8,329 nucleotides of DNA from Bacillota bacterium (lineage in GTDB: Bacteria; Bacillota; Clostridia; Christensenellales; Aristaeellaceae): assembly GCA_023443705.1 (NCBI GenBank), contig JAEZTD010000415.1, forward strand, positions 1 through 8,329, read 5' to 3'. The position numbers and the translations under genes are program-made. Positions within the stretch are counted from its first letter, which is position 1. Every line of letters begins with the position of its first letter. Positions 1 through 7,185 of this stretch are shown piece by piece. Below the pieces are notes generated by a model. The model worked only from the letters and a program-made list of their open reading frames with translations. It made no database searches and was not told where the DNA came from.

Positions 1-352
1 GAAACTGCAGCGCGACGTCCTTGAAGGCCAGCGTCGGGCCGTGAAAGAGCTCCAGAATATGCCGACCGCCGGAAAGCGGCACAAGCGGCGCGACTCCCGG
101 CGTATCAAAGGAACGGTAAGCCGCCTGGCACATGCCCAGCAGCTCGTCGAAAGAAAAACCGCGCAGCCAGCCGGCCATCACCCGGGCGGCCACCTCATGG
201 TAGGGCATACCCACCATGGCGCGGATCGCTTCCGAAGGGAGCGAAGGGATCTGCTCCGGCACATACAGGCCGCCGTCGTCCGAGATACCCCGGACGACGG
301 CCTCGGCCGCACTGATGGACGCGCCATTGTTGCGCGTGGAAGTGTATCGCAT
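1..352 (-). CDS. thrC: Threonine synthase, N-terminal part (cut by the left edge)
   Basis: The start ATG is at 352 and 117 codons are visible before the window ends. Threonine synthase converts O-phosphohomoserine to threonine with pyridoxal phosphate, in the cytoplasm. Two family signatures are readable: a DDGGLYVPE segment near residues 25-33, and the motif LELFHGPTLAFKD at about residues 100-112, whose lysine (K111) should be the one that binds PLP. The N-terminal part is uninterrupted and typical of the longer ThrC form. An AAAGG ribosome binding site at 363-367 lies about 10 bases before the ATG and touches the TAA stop of the upstream P-loop gene, so the two are probably cotranscribed and translationally linked. 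The C-terminal part is outside the window, so completeness cannot be judged. Confidence 0.95.
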   Translation of the reverse strand, partial: MRYTSTRNNGASISAAEAVVRGISDDGGLYVPEQIPSLPSEAIRAMVGMPYHEVAARVMAGWLRGFSFDELLGMCQAAYRSFDTPGVAPLVPLSGGRHILELFHGPTLAFKDVALQF

Positions 353-365
353 GCCGATCAATCCT

Positions 366-788
366 TTAGACAGCGTATCTGGTGATAAATTCGGGCAAAA
401 GCTCGGGATCGCCGCTGACGCCCAGCACGAAGTTGACGTTGTGCTCCTTGGAGAGCGATTCCATCTGCTGGAACAGCGGCTCGAGGAGGTTCGGGTCGGT
501 GTTGTTGACCAGCTTCATGAACGCGTCCACGAACACCAGCGAGATGTCAAAGTTGATCGCCAGCATGCCGCCCAGAAGCCCGTAGAACCAGGAAGCCGAG
601 CGGTATTCGCCCAGCGCGAACTCGCTGGCGTCCACCAGCCTCACTTCGTGGCGGAGATCGTACATGTTATTCTTATCGTCATCAACAAAGACGACAAGGC
701 CGTGCTCGGTCTTGAGGGCTTCGTTCGCTAAATCAATCAGTCGCTTGCTCTTGCCGCTGCCGATCTTACCCAGAACCACCTGTATCAT
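366..788 (-). CDS. Small P-loop NTPase, Firmicutes type often mislabelled 'PilT-like'
   Basis: This is a 140-residue protein. It has a Walker A motif close to the N-terminus (GKIGSGKS, residues 7-14 from the chosen start) and a hydrophobic strand ending in Asp (ISLVFVD) that fits Walker B. A VVFVDDD segment follows the first helix, and the protein ends in PEFITRYAV. There are no membrane helices and no signal peptide. I recall similar short proteins in Firmicutes, sometimes annotated as twitching-motility PilT, but this one is far too short to be a PilT motor and no pilus genes are present. Two in-frame ATGs exist, at 794 and 788. The strong GGGAGGG at 795-801 abuts the first, while the second has normal 6-base spacing, so 788 is preferred. 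It lies 13 bases upstream of thrC and has its own promoter. The function is unknown; nucleotide binding is well supported. Confidence 0.85.
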   Translation of the reverse strand: MIQVVLGKIGSGKSKRLIDLANEALKTEHGLVVFVDDDKNNMYDLRHEVRLVDASEFALGEYRSASWFYGLLGGMLAINFDISLVFVDAFMKLVNNTDPNLLEPLFQQMESLSKEHNVNFVLGVSGDPELLPEFITRYAV

Positions 789-794
789 GGCCAT

Positions 795-801
795 CCCTCC
801 C
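795..801 (-). promoter_or_regulatory. Ribosome binding site that decides the P-loop gene start
   Basis: Read on the minus strand this is GGGAGGG. It directly touches the ATG at 794, which would leave no spacer. The ATG at 788 is 6 bases away, so the shorter 140-residue product is favoured. Confidence 0.7.
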
Positions 802-823
802 TGAACAATAGTACCGTACCGGC

Positions 824-852
824 ATTATACACTATTTTTCGCGCAATATCCA
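824..852 (-). promoter_or_regulatory. Sigma-A-type promoter for the P-loop gene and thrC
   Basis: On the minus strand there is a perfect -10 TATAAT (829-824). A 17-base spacer (846-830) separates it from TGGATA (852-847), which matches TTGACA at four of six positions. Transcription would start near 817, leaving a leader of about 28 bases before the ATG at 788. Confidence 0.75.
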
Positions 853-873
853 GACCCAATTGCCAGACGGCGA

Positions 874-902
874 TTGAGATTCTCCGGAAGGTATTGTATA
901 AT
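874..902 (+). promoter_or_regulatory. Sigma-A-type promoter for the Nudix-led operon
   Basis: A -35 TTGAGA (874-879, five of six to consensus), a 17-base spacer and a perfect -10 TATAAT (897-902) are present. Transcription should start near 909. The leader is then under 20 bases and runs straight into the GGAGG ribosome binding site at 912-916. It is the only clear promoter for the four genes that follow. Confidence 0.85.
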
Positions 903-925
903 AGAAAAAACGGAGGATTGAACGC

Positions 926-1489
926 ATGACGGCCGACCAAAACCTTGAGGAAAAACTGATTTCGACGGAGAAGATATTCGACGGGCGCGTGGTGCACCTT
1001 GAGCGCGCCACGGTGGAGCTGCCCAGCGGCAAAACCGCCACGCGGGAGATCGTGCGCCACGTGGGCGCGGCGGCGGTGGTGGCGGTGGACGAAAACGGCC
1101 GCGTCGTGGTGGTGCGCCAGTGGCGCTGCGCGGCGGGGCGCGTGCTGCTCGAAATCCCCGCGGGCAAGCTGGACTATTTCGGCGCCGACAGGCTGGAGGC
1201 CGCGAAGCGCGAACTCCGCGAAGAGACCGGACTTACGGCATCGTCCTTCCGGCACCTCGCGGACATCCTGACCACGCCGGGCTTTTCGGACGAGGTGATC
1301 GGGCTGTACCTGGCCACCGGGCTCTCTCAGGGCGAGAACCAGCCGGACGACGACGAGTTTTTGAACGTGGAATTCATCGACATCCGCGCGCTTCTGGGCA
1401 GCATCCACGCGGGCGAAATTGAAGACGCGAAGACGATCTGCGCAATTCTTCTCGCGCAGCCGATATTGAAAGAGATGGGCATACTGTAA
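926..1489 (+). CDS. nudF: Nudix hydrolase, ADP-ribose pyrophosphatase type
   Basis: This 187-residue protein is probably an ADP-ribose pyrophosphatase, cleaving ADP-ribose or similar nucleoside-diphosphate sugars to AMP and a sugar phosphate. Features of the NudF group are visible: an N-terminal strand region, VVVRQWR (residues 61-67), LEIPAGKLD (75-83), and the Nudix box from G80 to L103 with the metal-binding REXXEE core R95-E96-L97-R98-E99-E100-T101-G102. A proline-glycine loop (TTPGFSDE) follows the box, as in ADP-ribose pyrophosphatases. The box is one residue longer than the standard pattern before the core, and its first conserved Glu is replaced (YFGAD). ATG 926 has GGAGG (912-916) 9 bases upstream. 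Its TAA stop overlaps the next ATG by one base (TAATG), so it is the first gene of a coupled operon. The exact substrate is not proven by sequence. Confidence 0.9.
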   Translation: MTADQNLEEKLISTEKIFDGRVVHLERATVELPSGKTATREIVRHVGAAAVVAVDENGRVVVVRQWRCAAGRVLLEIPAGKLDYFGADRLEAAKRELREETGLTASSFRHLADILTTPGFSDEVIGLYLATGLSQGENQPDDDEFLNVEFIDIRALLGSIHAGEIEDAKTICAILLAQPILKEMGIL

Positions 1490-3267
1490 TGGCGGCAATA
1501 AGGCTTGACGAGGGTTGGACGATCTCCTGCGGCGTGTGGCCGCCGCTTCTCATGCCGTCTGTTTCGGACGTGCGCACCGCGCTCCGGGAGCAGGGGCTCC
1601 TTCGGCGTGAGCCCGCGGCGATGGACGCGCTCTACGATCGGTGGGTGGAGACGCAACGCTGGACATATGCCCTGGCGTTTGACTGCCCGGGCGAGGAAGA
1701 GCGAGCGGTGCTTCGGTTTGAAATGCTTGGGGGCAAGGGCTCGGTTCGGCTGAACGGTCGGACGATTTCAGAGTTCGAGGGCGGAGAGTTTTTGGTGGAT
1801 ATCACCGAAAGCGTTCGGGAAGAAAAAAACCTGCTTGAGGTGAGCTTTTATTCAGAACCTCTTGGCGGCATTGCCCGGGGCATCCTGGGCCCGGTATGGC
1901 TTCGGACGACCAATTATATCGAACTCAAGCGCGTGCGTGCGGAAGCCGCGGGCGGCGTGATCCGCGTGTCAAGCGACTTGGTTGCCCACACCGCCGGACG
2001 TTTCCTGTTCCGCTATCAGGTTTCGATGGACGGAGAAATGGTTTCGACCAGCGAAGTCTACGAGCGATTGCGCGCCGCCGCGGCGCATGTGGAACATGAG
2101 ATCAGGCTGCCTTCCTCCGCGCCCTGGGACGGAGAACGCTACTACACGGTGCGCCTCATGGTGGAACGCTCCGGCGTAGGCTGCGACTCAGCGCTCGTCA
2201 ATGTGGCGATGGATGCACCGGAACCGCGCTTTATCGCGCTGATCCCCAGAGGCAGACTTCGCGACCGGGTACTCGCCCGCAGCGCGCGGAAATTGGGTGC
2301 GGGAGCGGTGTTTGCGCCGTATTTTCCGGATCAGGATCGGGCGCTGGTCACTTTCGATTTGCTGTCCGAGGGGGTTCTGCTTACTGAACGGGCGGAGTGC
2401 GCGCCGGATGGTGAAGAAGAGGATTTTCTCGCCATGCCTACCGGCGCGGCGCTGGAGGCACTTGCAAACGGCGAAAGATTCTGGCCGGACGACGCGCCCG
2501 TATGGCGTGCCACCGGAAACTCCGCGCCCAGCAGAAGGGACGCGGAGGCGCTCTACGGCGTCAACGCGCTGGGCGACGCGGCGCGGTATGCCCGCATCAG
2601 CCGCCTTGTTCAGGCGGAGGCGCTGCGCCATCGGGCACTGGGCGCCCGGCGGGCGGAGCAGCCTTTGACAGTTCTCCTTGCGGAGGATGCGCCTTCTCTT
2701 CGAAGCGCCGCGCTGATCGAATATGGAGGCGTTTTGCGGCCCGCCTACGGCGCGGTCCGGCAGGCGTGGGGGGCGTGCGCGGCATTTGACCTTCCGGAGG
2801 CCCTCACGGCCCGCTCGCCGCTCCCCGTGCGACTGTATTCCAATGGGCGCCGCCGCCCGGTCACCGTCACCGCGTCGGTGTACGCGCTGGACGGGCGGCT
2901 CGTCGCCTCCACCAGTTTCGCGGCGATGGCGGGCGCGGACGCGCTTCTCGGCGAACTGAAATTCACACTGCCCCCGGAGGGCGTCTTCATCGCCCGGGCG
3001 GAGCTGAAAGACGACGGCGGGACACGGCAAGTGGATCAGATGATCCTCGCTTCCCCCGACGGTTCGCCGCCGCGCGGCGCGCTTTTGAGCCCGCCTCGAG
3101 CGGAATTGCGTGCTCGGGACGGCTTCCTCCACTGCGAGGGTTCCGTCGCCGCGCTGGGGGTCTGGACGGGCGAATACTACGGCGCGCTGCTGCCGGGTGA
3201 AAAGATTCCGCTTCCGGAAGGAATCATCTCGACCCGCATCGAATCTCTGAACGGCCAAATTCTGTGA
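1489..3267 (+). CDS. Beta-mannosidase-like GH2 protein with a missing catalytic core
   Basis: This 592-residue protein aligns by eye with glycoside hydrolase family 2 beta-mannosidases, which are usually 800 or more residues. The N-terminal sugar-binding jelly roll (about 1-145) is recognisable from LDEGW, RWVETQRWTYALAFD (51-65) and VRLNG (86-90). An Ig-like domain follows (about 146-242). The barrel is reduced: an early part (about 250-300, with FDLLSEGVLL resembling the DLCDELGILV strand), then a jump to the late part, PVWRATG (337-343), RLVQAEALRH (372-381) and IEYGGVLRPAYGAVRQAW (410-427). C-terminal beta domains fill 440-592. No NE acid/base motif and no SEFG nucleophile motif are present; EDFL at 311-314 may be the remnant of SEFG. 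There is no signal peptide. The reading frame is intact over 592 codons, so this looks like a maintained pseudoenzyme or binding protein, not a decaying gene. It starts at the TAATG overlap with the Nudix gene and has no strong ribosome binding site of its own, so coupling is likely. Confidence 0.72.
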   Translation: MAAIRLDEGWTISCGVWPPLLMPSVSDVRTALREQGLLRREPAAMDALYDRWVETQRWTYALAFDCPGEEERAVLRFEMLGGKGSVRLNGRTISEFEGGEFLVDITESVREEKNLLEVSFYSEPLGGIARGILGPVWLRTTNYIELKRVRAEAAGGVIRVSSDLVAHTAGRFLFRYQVSMDGEMVSTSEVYERLRAAAAHVEHEIRLPSSAPWDGERYYTVRLMVERSGVGCDSALVNVAMDAPEPRFIALIPRGRLRDRVLARSARKLGAGAVFAPYFPDQDRALVTFDLLSEGVLLTERAECAPDGEEEDFLAMPTGAALEALANGERFWPDDAPVWRATGNSAPSRRDAEALYGVNALGDAARYARISRLVQAEALRHRALGARRAEQPLTVLLAEDAPSLRSAALIEYGGVLRPAYGAVRQAWGACAAFDLPEALTARSPLPVRLYSNGRRRPVTVTASVYALDGRLVASTSFAAMAGADALLGELKFTLPPEGVFIARAELKDDGGTRQVDQMILASPDGSPPRGALLSPPRAELRARDGFLHCEGSVAALGVWTGEYYGALLPGEKIPLPEGIISTRIESLNGQIL

Positions 3268-3284
3268 CGAAAGCTGTTGAAGAT

Positions 3285-4322
3285 ATGAGCAAGCTTCGAA
3301 TCGCCATACTCGGCGCGGGCAACATCGCGCAAAACGCGCACCTGCCGATCTATGCGGCGAGGGACGACGTGGAGCTCGTCGCCATCGCGGACCTGAACCT
3401 TGATCGCGCGAAAGGCGCGGCGGAAAAATTCGGCATCGCCCGAGCCTACGGGAGCGCGGATGCCCTTCTGGAAGCCGAGCGGCTCGACGCGGTGGACATC
3501 TGCGTGTGGAACCGCTCGCACGCGCCATGCGCCATCGAAGCCGCGAAAAAAGGGGTTAACGTCCTCTGCGAGAAACCGATGGCTTGGAGCCTCGATCAGG
3601 CGCTACAGATGAAGCGGGCGGCGGAGGAGGGCGGCATCCTGTTCATGATGGCGCTGCCCAACCGCTTCAAGCCGGAATACCGGCTGGCGAGGCGGCTCGT
3701 GGACGAGGGGCGGCTGGGCGAAGTTTATTATGCCAAGACCGCCATGATCCGCCGGCGCGGCACGCCACTGGGCTGGTTTACCGATACGGAAAAATCCGGC
3801 GGCGGCCCGGTGATCGACATCGGGGTGCACGCCATCGACCGTGCCTGGTTTCTGATGGGCTGTCCGAAGCCTGTCAGGGTCAGCGCCGTGACTTCCGCCC
3901 GCATTGGCGACTACAAAACCCAGGGCGTGAACCGGTGGGTCGCGCTGGACAGCGATGTGACCGCATTCGACACCGAGGATTCCGCCGCCGGCGTCATTCA
4001 TTTTGAAAACGGTGCGTGCCTCTTGTTTGAGGTCAGCTGGGCGCTCAACGCGCCATATCAGGATTACACGCAGGTCTGCGGCGACAGGGCAGGGCTGACG
4101 ATGGACCCGCTGACGCTCTACGGCGAGGAGGCCGGGCATCTGTCGGATTCTGTCTTGACCACGCTGCCCGCGGACCCGTTTCAGGTGGAGATCGACCACT
4201 TCATCCACTGCGTGAGGACCGGCGAAGCGTCCGTGGCGCCGCTTGCGCACGGAGTGGCCATGCAGCGCATGCTGGAGGGCATCTACCGTTCGGCCAAGTT
4301 GGGGCGGGAGGTAGAAATCTGA
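3285..4322 (+). CDS. Gfo/Idh/MocA family NAD(P)-dependent oxidoreductase
   Basis: This 345-residue protein belongs to the family that oxidises or reduces sugars, inositols and related polyols with NAD(P). The N-terminal Rossmann fold carries GAGNIA at residues 10-15. The family CEKP motif is at 95-98, with K97 the usual catalytic lysine. The second-domain motif GGGPVIDIGVHAID (D178, H182, D185) supplies the expected catalytic histidine region. Length is normal and all key residues are present. ATG 3285 gives the typical MSKLRIAILGAGN start. A GTG at 3264, overlapping the preceding stop as GTGA, would add seven residues, and neither start has a good ribosome binding site. Position directly after the GH2-like gene suggests a sugar substrate, but the specific one cannot be read from sequence. 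Confidence 0.92.
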   Translation: MSKLRIAILGAGNIAQNAHLPIYAARDDVELVAIADLNLDRAKGAAEKFGIARAYGSADALLEAERLDAVDICVWNRSHAPCAIEAAKKGVNVLCEKPMAWSLDQALQMKRAAEEGGILFMMALPNRFKPEYRLARRLVDEGRLGEVYYAKTAMIRRRGTPLGWFTDTEKSGGGPVIDIGVHAIDRAWFLMGCPKPVRVSAVTSARIGDYKTQGVNRWVALDSDVTAFDTEDSAAGVIHFENGACLLFEVSWALNAPYQDYTQVCGDRAGLTMDPLTLYGEEAGHLSDSVLTTLPADPFQVEIDHFIHCVRTGEASVAPLAHGVAMQRMLEGIYRSAKLGREVEI

Positions 4323-4339
4323 ATACCAGAGGCCAGAAC

Positions 4340-4912
4340 ATGTCCTTTTACGAAGAATCGATCTTTGCCCGGATGAAGGGCATCCGAACCGAACGGCTGT
4401 ACATCCGGCGGCTTACCATGAAGGACGCCCCCGACATGTACGAATACAGCCGGGACCCCGAGGTGGCGCGCCATGTTTTGTGGGACGCGCACCGCTCGGT
4501 CAACGAAACCCGCGCCTACGTCCGGTACATGCTGCGGAAGTACCGGCTGGGCGAACCGGTCAGCTGGGGCATCGAGCACCTGGAGAGCGGCAAGGTGATC
4601 GGCACCATCGGCTTCATGTGGTACCAGCGCGAGAACAATTCCGCCGAAGTGGGGTACTCGCTGTCCCGGGCGTATTGGAATCAAGGGCTGATGACCGAGG
4701 CGCTTAAGTCGATCCTCAAGTTCGCGTTTACCGAAATGCGGCTGCACCGCGTGGAAGCCCAGCACGAGGTGGACAACCCCGCCTCCGGACATGTGATGCT
4801 GAAGGCGGGCATGCGCTACGAGGGCATGCTGCGCGGACGCCTGTTCAACAAGGGCCGGTACGTGGACGTGGCGCTGTATGCGATGCTGCGGGAGGACTTA
4901 AAGGCCGTCTGA
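4340..4912 (+). CDS. GNAT acetyltransferase, RimJ/RimL type
   Basis: This 190-residue protein transfers an acetyl group from acetyl-CoA, probably to a protein N-terminus or a small amine. It shows the layout of the RimJ/RimL branch: RTERLYIRRLTMKDA (16-30), a DPEVARHVLW segment (39-48), strand pair IGTIGFMWY (87-95), AEVGYSLSRAYWNQGLMTEA (102-121) with the acetyl-CoA pyrophosphate loop NQGLM, and NPASGHVMLKAGMRYEG (146-162). AGAGG at 4328-4332 lies 7 bases before ATG 4340. The gene begins 17 bases after the oxidoreductase stop and is the last member of the operon, followed by a 133-base gap. The target is unknown; antibiotic or ribosomal-protein acetylation cannot be told apart here. Confidence 0.9.
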   Translation: MSFYEESIFARMKGIRTERLYIRRLTMKDAPDMYEYSRDPEVARHVLWDAHRSVNETRAYVRYMLRKYRLGEPVSWGIEHLESGKVIGTIGFMWYQRENNSAEVGYSLSRAYWNQGLMTEALKSILKFAFTEMRLHRVEAQHEVDNPASGHVMLKAGMRYEGMLRGRLFNKGRYVDVALYAMLREDLKAV

Positions 4913-4956
4913 TTGTTTGGCAACCTCGCGGCCCGTCCGTGCGTCCAAAATGAGAC

Positions 4957-4997
4957 GTCCCGCGGGCGTGCCGCCTGAACGGGCGGCGGGCGCGGAC
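4957..4997 (+). other. Long GC-rich imperfect hairpin between the GNAT gene and cdaA
   Basis: An inner stem GCCGCC/GGCGGC (4970-4975 with 4982-4987, six-base loop) sits inside an outer stem of seven pairs, GTC-CGCG with CGCGGAC (4957-4964 with 4991-4997, one bulged C). No T-run follows, so it does not meet the usual rule for an intrinsic terminator. It could be an RNA processing or stability element or a weak terminator. I see no convincing promoter in the rest of the 4913-5045 gap. Confidence 0.45.
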
Positions 4998-5045
4998 CCA
5001 TTGGGCTTCGCGTGAATTATTTCTTGAAAGGGGCGTGGAGAAACC

Positions 5046-5912
5046 ATGACGTTTATGAGCGGCCTCTGGCAGCAGTTTCTCTCGCTCTTCTCGAATCTCT
5101 TCGTGCGCCCGGATTGGCGCAACATTCTGGATGTCGCCATCGTCTCGGTGATCGTTTACCAGCTCATCAAGGCGCTGGCGCACACCCGTGCGAACACGGT
5201 GCTGAAGGGCGTTTTCATTGTCATTCTGGTGACGGGGCTTTCGGAACTTTTGCAGCTCAACGCCCTCAACTGGTTGCTGCTTCAGATGCTCAACATCGGT
5301 GCGCTGCTGCTGGTGATCCTGTTCCAGCCGGAGATCCGGCGCGGGCTGGATCAGCTCGGGCGTTCTCGCTGGCGCGTGCTCCTCGGCACCACAAAGGATG
5401 GGAAGGCGTCCGAAAAAGTAGCGCAGGAGATTACGGCCGCCCTCGTCAACCTCTCCAAACGGCGCGTGGGCGCGCTGGTGGTGATCGAGCGGGGCACAGG
5501 CCTGAATGACGTGGTCGCCAGCGGCACGGCCATCGACGCGGAGGTCTCTCAGCCGCTGATTGAAAACCTGTTCGAACCCAACACGCCGCTGCACGACGGC
5601 GCGATGGTTATTTCCGGGCTGCGCGTCGCGGCGGCCGCCTGCATTCTGCAGCTGTCCGACGACAATTCCATCAGCCGGGAGCTGGGAACACGGCACCGCG
5701 CGGCCATCGGCATATCGGAGTCCACCGACGCCGTCGCGCTGATCGTATCCGAGGAGACGGGCATCATTTCCGTTGCCCGCGGCGGACGGCTGACGCGCCA
5801 TCTGGACGCGAAATCGCTCACCAACACGCTGACGGAGCTGTTCGCCCCCGCGGACACGGTTTCGCTCGCCTCGATCTTTCGGCGGAAGGAGGGCGGCCAT
5901 GAAGGTGAATAG
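5046..5912 (+). CDS. cdaA: Membrane diadenylate cyclase CdaA
   Basis: This 288-residue enzyme condenses two ATP to cyclic di-AMP, the second messenger controlling potassium and osmolyte balance and cell-wall homeostasis in Firmicutes. Three hydrophobic helices (about 26-43, 52-70 and 74-93) anchor it in the membrane and are followed by the charged FQPEIRRGL segment. The cytoplasmic DAC domain spans about 120-265 and has the two diagnostic motifs intact: DGA (184-186, in PLHDGAMVIS) and RHR (216-218, in GTRHRAAIG), plus SEETG (235-239). All catalytic residues I expect are present. GGAG at 5037-5040 precedes ATG 5046 by 5 bases; a later Met at codon 4 would be badly spaced. The end overlaps cdaR by 14 bases. 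No own promoter was recognised, so it may depend on readthrough or on an unrecognised promoter in the 133-base gap. Confidence 0.97.
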   Translation: MTFMSGLWQQFLSLFSNLFVRPDWRNILDVAIVSVIVYQLIKALAHTRANTVLKGVFIVILVTGLSELLQLNALNWLLLQMLNIGALLLVILFQPEIRRGLDQLGRSRWRVLLGTTKDGKASEKVAQEITAALVNLSKRRVGALVVIERGTGLNDVVASGTAIDAEVSQPLIENLFEPNTPLHDGAMVISGLRVAAAACILQLSDDNSISRELGTRHRAAIGISESTDAVALIVSEETGIISVARGGRLTRHLDAKSLTNTLTELFAPADTVSLASIFRRKEGGHEGE

Positions 5913-7185
5913 GACGGACATCAAAGAACTTCTGCCCCACATCTGGAAGGGGCTGACCCATAACATCGGCTATAAACTTCTCAGCGTCGTAATCGCGCTG
6001 GCGCTCTGGGGTTATGTACTCTACGCCAACCCCTCGATCACCCGTGAAAAGACGCTCTCGGGCGTAAGCATCACGGTCAGCGGCCAGTCGGTTCTTTCCA
6101 GCCGCCTTCTCGCGCTTTCCACGGATTTGGACAGCGCGCTCTCGTCCGCAAGGGTGACCGTCCGCGTATCGCAGTCTGCCTTTCCGCTGGTGTCCACCGA
6201 CAACGTGAGCGTGGAACTGGATCTGTCCAGTCTGCGCGGCACCGGGAAGCAGACGGTCAGGCTGCGCGGCACCACCACCTATGGTACCGTAACGCAGGTC
6301 TGGCCGGAATCGGTGGAGCTGGAGGTTGAGAAGCTCGACCAGCGCTACGTGCCCGTCAATCCGCAGATTACCGGTACCCGAATCAATGGCTACTGGTACA
6401 ACGTCAGCCGCGTCAACCCATCCCAGATCACGGTTTCCGGGCCGACTTCGCTGGTGCAGAAGGTGTCCTACGCAGAAGTGGGCGTGGACGTGACCGACCG
6501 CACCGCCGCCAGCAGCCGCGTGGAGCAGCTGCGCCTGGTCGACGCCCACGGAGACCCCGTGGAAGCGGACTATGCGCTTTCGCGCTCCACCAACTCCGCC
6601 ACCGTGACCGTGGACATCTACCCCACCAAACAGATCGAAGTGACGGCTACGCCCGCCGAATCGGTGCAGGGCAACGTGCGGCGCGGCTATACGCTAGAGT
6701 CGCTGGACGTCAACCCGGATACCGTGATGGTCGCGGCGGACCAATCGCTGCTCGACACGCTGGACCACCTCTCCATAGAGCCTGTGGATGTGTCCGGCGC
6801 TGACCGGACGTTTACCCAGATCGCAAACATTACGATACTCAAGGACATCAAAAACCTGTCCAGCGATCAGGTTTCGGTCACGGTCAACATCGTCGAGCAG
6901 GAGCAGACACGACGCTATACAAACCTCGAGGCCTCGCTTTCGGGGCTGAGCGACGGGCTCTCCGCCAGCTGGAGGTCTCCGAGGCTCGAGGTCAAGCTCA
7001 GCGGCCCCTACTCACAGGTGCAGTCGCTGTCCCGGAACGATCTGATCGCCTGGGTGGATCTGGCCGGCTACGGGGCGGGCACCTACGACCTGCCCGTTCA
7101 GGTCACGGTGGACAATTATCCTGATCTTGGCATCACCGTTGATCCTGCGACCGTTCGCGTGACGCTGACCGAAAAGGCCGGTTGA
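5899..7185 (+). CDS. cdaR: YbbR-domain regulator of CdaA
   Basis: CdaR is the membrane-anchored partner that modulates CdaA from outside the cell. This 428-residue copy has a short cytoplasmic N-terminus and one membrane helix (about 24-43, GYKLLSVVIALALWGYV). About four YbbR-type beta repeats follow, roughly 51-145, 150-240, 245-331 and 340-424. The repeat character shows in the recurring pattern of hydrophobic strand, VNPSQITVSGP or VNPDTVMVAA turn, and a DVS/DVT strand. A near-perfect AAGGAGG ribosome binding site at 5886-5892, 6 bases before the ATG, lies inside the end of cdaA. The two frames overlap by 14 bases, so the pair is cotranscribed and probably made in fixed ratio. Length is typical. 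The usual downstream glmM is not present. Confidence 0.95.
   Translation: MKVNRTDIKELLPHIWKGLTHNIGYKLLSVVIALALWGYVLYANPSITREKTLSGVSITVSGQSVLSSRLLALSTDLDSALSSARVTVRVSQSAFPLVSTDNVSVELDLSSLRGTGKQTVRLRGTTTYGTVTQVWPESVELEVEKLDQRYVPVNPQITGTRINGYWYNVSRVNPSQITVSGPTSLVQKVSYAEVGVDVTDRTAASSRVEQLRLVDAHGDPVEADYALSRSTNSATVTVDIYPTKQIEVTATPAESVQGNVRRGYTLESLDVNPDTVMVAADQSLLDTLDHLSIEPVDVSGADRTFTQIANITILKDIKNLSSDQVSVTVNIVEQEQTRRYTNLEASLSGLSDGLSASWRSPRLEVKLSGPYSQVQSLSRNDLIAWVDLAGYGAGTYDLPVQVTVDNYPDLGITVDPATVRVTLTEKAG

Noticed and set aside
785..1498. Minus-strand open frame (237 codons) opposite the Nudix gene
   Set aside because: It runs through both promoters and the plus-strand Nudix box; no recognisable domain.
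1768..1779. SEFE (residues 94-97) in the GH2-like protein as the SEFG nucleophile
   Set aside because: It lies in the N-terminal jelly roll right after the VRLNG strand, far from the barrel; the likeness is accidental.
3264..3284. GTG start for the oxidoreductase overlapping the previous stop
   Set aside because: It is possible through coupling, but it adds seven residues not expected in the family and has no ribosome binding site; ATG 3285 gives the usual N-terminus.
2188..3528. Long open frame on the minus strand (446 codons)
   Set aside because: It is antisense to the GH2-like and oxidoreductase genes, is Arg/Pro/Ala-rich without any family motif, and reflects high GC at third codon positions.
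4913..5045. c-di-AMP (ydaO-type) riboswitch or promoter upstream of cdaA
   Set aside because: The gap is short and I see none of the conserved riboswitch segments; no -35/-10 pair with acceptable spacing was found.
4845..5966. Long minus-strand open frame (373 codons)
   Set aside because: It lies opposite cdaA and the GNAT end, which carry clear motifs; the translation is Arg/Gln/His-rich noise.
5818..6549. Minus-strand open frame (243 codons) opposite cdaR
   Set aside because: Shadow of cdaR with no family features.
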